Positions 61,971-64,000 of a stretch of 64,000 bases of DNA are shown piece after piece. Position numbers and translations under genes: made by a program. The notes under the pieces were generated by a model. The model saw only the letters and a program-made list of their open reading frames with translations. It made no database searches and had not been told where the DNA came from. How positions within the stretch are numbered: position 1 is the first letter of the stretch; every line of letters starts with the position of its first letter. Source of the stretch: Variovorax fucosicus (GTDB lineage Bacteria > Pseudomonadota > Gammaproteobacteria > Burkholderiales > Burkholderiaceae_C); the NCBI RefSeq assembly GCF_030316825.1, contig NZ_JASZYU010000001.1:992001-1056000 (forward strand), written 5' to 3'.

Positions 61971-63181
61971 GCCCGCTCCTGCGCCGGCAGGGCTCCCGAC
62001 TGCGCGGGCGAGATCGATGCCGGCGAGGTTGCGGGCGCAGCGCCGGGCGGCTGCGCCGGTTTGGCGGGTGCTTCCACGCGCACCTTGCCACCGGGCCGCA
62101 CGTTCTGTTTGCCTTCGATCACCACCAGCTCGCCGGGCTGGACACCGCCGACCGCGACCTGGGTTCCGAAGGTGTAGAGCGTCTGCACCTTGCGCCGCGC
62201 GGCTTTCTGTTCGGCGTCGACCACGTAGATCGACGGGCCCTCGGTCAGCATCATGATCGCCGCGGCCGGCACCACGGTGGCGTCGCGCAGCGTGCGCACG
62301 GTGACGCGGGTGTCGACGAACTGGCCGGGCCAGAGTGCCTGGTCTTCGTTGGCGAAAACGGCCTTGGCGCGCACCGTGCCGATCAGCGGGTCGACCGTGT
62401 TGTCGACGAAGCTCAGCGCCCCGATCAGCGGCTTGCTGCGACCGGCCACCAGCGCCTGGACCGGCGCCTGCGCGCGCGCGGCCTCCAGAAGATCCTGCAG
62501 TTGGCCTTCGGGCACCGGGAAGCTCACCGCGATCGGGTCGAGCTGGGTGATCGTGACCAGCGAAGCGGTCGGCTGCACCAGGCTGCCGGGGTAGATGTTG
62601 ACCGCGCCGATGCGGCCCGCGATCGGCGCGCGCAACGTGGCATAACCAAGTGCCACCTGCGCCGATTGCACGGCAGCGCGATCGGCCGCCACCGCCGCCT
62701 TCTGCGCGTCCAGCTGCGACAGCGTGGAATCGGCCGCGCTCTTGGCGATGAAGTTCTGCGCCACCAGCTCCTGGCTGCGCTTGTACTGGCGATCCAGGTC
62801 GGCCAGGGTGGCCTCGTCTTTCTGCTGCTGGGCGCGGGCCTTGGCCAGGTTCGCCTGGTCGGGCCGGTCGTCGAGGGTGAACAGCAGTTGCCCGGCCTTC
62901 ACGAACTGCCCTTCCTTGATGTGCACCTCGCGCACCGTGTTCGTCACCTGCGGCCGCAGGTCGACGCTGTTGAGCGAGACCACGCTGCCGTTGACCTGCA
63001 CCGTCACCGGCACGGTCTGCCTGAGGGCCTGTGCAAGGGTCACCAACGCCGGCGCACCGGCGGATGCCGCAGCGTTTGCCGGCGCAGCGGCACGCCCCTT
63101 CTGGTTCGACCACCACCAGCTGCCACCGGCAACGGCCACGATCAACACACCCGAGAGGGTCAGGGCGGCATTCTTTTTCAT
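61967..63181 (-). CDS. RND efflux periplasmic adaptor (membrane fusion protein)
   Basis: Protein of 404 aa with an N-terminal anchor (KKNAALTLSGVLIVAVAGGS). The order of parts is typical: VVSLNSVDLRPQVTNTVREVHIKEGQFVKAGQLLFTLDDR (first lipoyl half), a helical hairpin, ATLRAPIAGRIGAVNIYPGSLV (second lipoyl half), then beta-barrel and membrane-proximal domains. The C-terminal 25 residues are rich in Pro/Ala. ATG at 63181 is chosen; ATG 63196 would add five residues. It bridges the permease to an outer-membrane channel. Confidence 0.92.
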   Translation of the reverse strand: MKKNAALTLSGVLIVAVAGGSWWWSNQKGRAAAPANAAASAGAPALVTLAQALRQTVPVTVQVNGSVVSLNSVDLRPQVTNTVREVHIKEGQFVKAGQLLFTLDDRPDQANLAKARAQQQKDEATLADLDRQYKRSQELVAQNFIAKSAADSTLSQLDAQKAAVAADRAAVQSAQVALGYATLRAPIAGRIGAVNIYPGSLVQPTASLVTITQLDPIAVSFPVPEGQLQDLLEAARAQAPVQALVAGRSKPLIGALSFVDNTVDPLIGTVRAKAVFANEDQALWPGQFVDTRVTVRTLRDATVVPAAAIMMLTEGPSIYVVDAEQKAARRKVQTLYTFGTQVAVGGVQPGELVVIEGKQNVRPGGKVRVEAPAKPAQPPGAAPATSPASISPAQSGALPAQERA

Positions 63182-63386
63182 GAAACGGGCTTGCAAAGTG
63201 TCGGCTGCATCATCGAAAAGGCCAACTTTTGTTTACGAATGTGACTATTGGAGCAGTGCGCCGGGGATGTCGTCCATAGCAGCCGCAAAGATAAGTAAAG
63301 CGCCTGTGCAACAAGCCCGCCTGCATCGGTCGATGCGCCGGGCGGCGCCGCTAGAATCGCCGGTCCACAGCCTCTGGATATACCCC

Positions 63387-63863
63387 ATGAACCGCTGCAA
63401 TAACTCCCTGCACGCTCACATTTTAATAGCGCTATGCCTTGCATTGGCAGGCGCTGGCACCCTGATTGCCCCTGAAGCCCGGGCCCAGGAACTGAACGAA
63501 GCGGCCAACGGCGGACGCAACTTCCCGACCGGCACGCTGCGCGGCAAATTCCAGGTCGTCAACGCGCCCGAGATCCTGCTCGACGGGCAGTCGGAACGCC
63601 TGGCGCCCGGTGCCCGCATCCGCAGCCCGCAAAACATGCTGATGATGCCGGCCGCCATCACCGGCCAGAACCTCTTGGTCAACTACACGCGCGATGCCGC
63701 CGGGCTGGTGTCCCTGGTCTGGGTGCTGTCGCCCGAAGAGGCCGTGGTCAAGCGTCAATCGGCCGAGAAGCCGCTGCTGAATTTCTGGCCCTTCGTGGCC
63801 AACAGCGGCCCGCGCGACGACGGCAAGACGCCGTTCGACCAGTTGCCGAAGTACGGCGAATAA
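63387..63863 (+). CDS. Hypothetical secreted protein
   Basis: Protein of 158 aa with a clear signal peptide (HILIALCLALAGAGTLIAPE, cleavage near ARAQE). The mature part has GTLRGKFQVVNAPEILLDGQSERLAPGARIR and later LVNYTRDAAGLVSLVWVLSPEEA, a pattern I know only from uncharacterised Burkholderiales proteins. No domain was recognised. It is divergent from the efflux adaptor gene; the 205-bp gap between (63182-63386) shows no strong motif. Confidence 0.7.
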   Translation: MNRCNNSLHAHILIALCLALAGAGTLIAPEARAQELNEAANGGRNFPTGTLRGKFQVVNAPEILLDGQSERLAPGARIRSPQNMLMMPAAITGQNLLVNYTRDAAGLVSLVWVLSPEEAVVKRQSAEKPLLNFWPFVANSGPRDDGKTPFDQLPKYGE

Positions 63864-63882
63864 GCACAAGTCCGAGTGCTCC

Positions 63883-63902
63883 GCGGTGCCCCCCGGCACC
63901 GC
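63883..63902 (+). terminator. Hairpin after the secreted-protein gene
   Basis: Perfect eight-pair stem GCGGTGCC-CCCC-GGCACCGC starting 19 bases after the stop codon of the secreted-protein gene. It is followed by TGTATT rather than a full T tract, so it is a probable but weak intrinsic terminator. Confidence 0.55.
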
Positions 63903-63952
63903 TGTATTCCATGCCAAAGCGCGCTACAGCGCCCATCCAGCCTGCGGAACCA

Positions 63953-63969
63953 GCTATCAAACGCATAGC
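63953..63969. repeat. Short GCTAT-N7-ATAGC palindrome
   Basis: Perfect five-base dyad with seven bases between. It resembles the core at 28724-28742 and is of the kind scattered in Comamonadaceae genomes (from memory). It lies in the intergenic region just before a possible start of the next gene. Confidence 0.45.
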
Positions 63970-63983
63970 AAGCAGGCGTTCCC

Positions 63984-64000
63984 ATGACAGGTGACCCCAT
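63984..64000 (+). other. Possible start of a further gene cut by the window edge
   Basis: An ATG at 63984 opens a frame (MTGDP) that runs into the window end. With five residues nothing can be said about its product, and no clear ribosome binding site precedes it. Confidence 0.2.

Noticed and set aside
58836..62177. Plus-strand open frame of 1113 codons opposite the RND permease
   Set aside because: Low-complexity His/Arg/Asp-rich translation with no start context; the minus frame is a complete RND protein.

Overview
The window is a high-GC, gene-dense stretch of bacterial chromosome. Gene content (ChvE/GguAB sugar uptake, DUF2917, DUF6279, DUF5329 and DUF2905 proteins, MidA, many LysR regulators) and short dispersed repeats suggest a betaproteobacterium of the Burkholderiales, most likely Comamonadaceae and close to Variovorax. 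That placement rests on family recognition, not on a search. No rRNA, tRNA, CRISPR array, prophage or insertion sequence was seen.

Region 1 (1-13051) is a sugar uptake and oxidation locus. One leftward operon encodes an aldehyde dehydrogenase, two complete sugar ABC transporters whose genes are interleaved (YtfQ | ChvE-GguA-GguB | YtfR-YtfT-YjfF) and an IlvD/Edd sugar-acid dehydratase cut by the window edge. A divergent GbpR-like LysR regulator and an SMP-30 sugar lactonase complete it. Together these fit non-phosphorylative oxidation of a pentose or galactose to 2-oxoglutarate.

Region 2 (13069-32834) is mostly housekeeping: galM-glmS, an Lrp-type regulator with a nested palindrome on its start codon, glmU, a DUF6279 lipoprotein, a glycosyltransferase next to a Wzx-like flippase, 5-formyl-THF cyclo-ligase, a soluble lytic transglycosylase, MgtC, GST, a TPR protein, a CCA-adding enzyme that seems to lack its HD domain, trehalose synthesis (otsBA) and a LysR/SDR pair. 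Between the flippase and the DUF2917 gene lie two inverted copies of a ~95-base element with conserved secondary structure.

Region 3 (32859-44161) has aroE ending a leftward operon of CoA-transferase, MaoC hydratase, VOC and ketopantoate-reductase-like genes under a divergent LysR gene. It continues with a ROK kinase, DUF2905, a HisN-type phosphatase, DUF5329, MidA, a pteridine-reductase-like SDR plus FolB, TtcA and a histidine phosphatase.

Region 4 (44162-63863) is a compact natural-product locus. A 361-base AT-rich leader precedes a hybrid NRPS-PKS (A-T-KS-AT-T-aminotransferase), an NRPS (C-A-T-C-T with neither a second A domain nor a thioesterase), an Sfp-type phosphopantetheinyl transferase and two unusual alpha/beta hydrolases, all tightly coupled. 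An RND efflux pair (permease and adaptor) converges on it and may export the product. The assembly logic predicts a small peptide containing a beta-amino, possibly beta,gamma-diamino, acid. I do not recognise this pathway as a described one.
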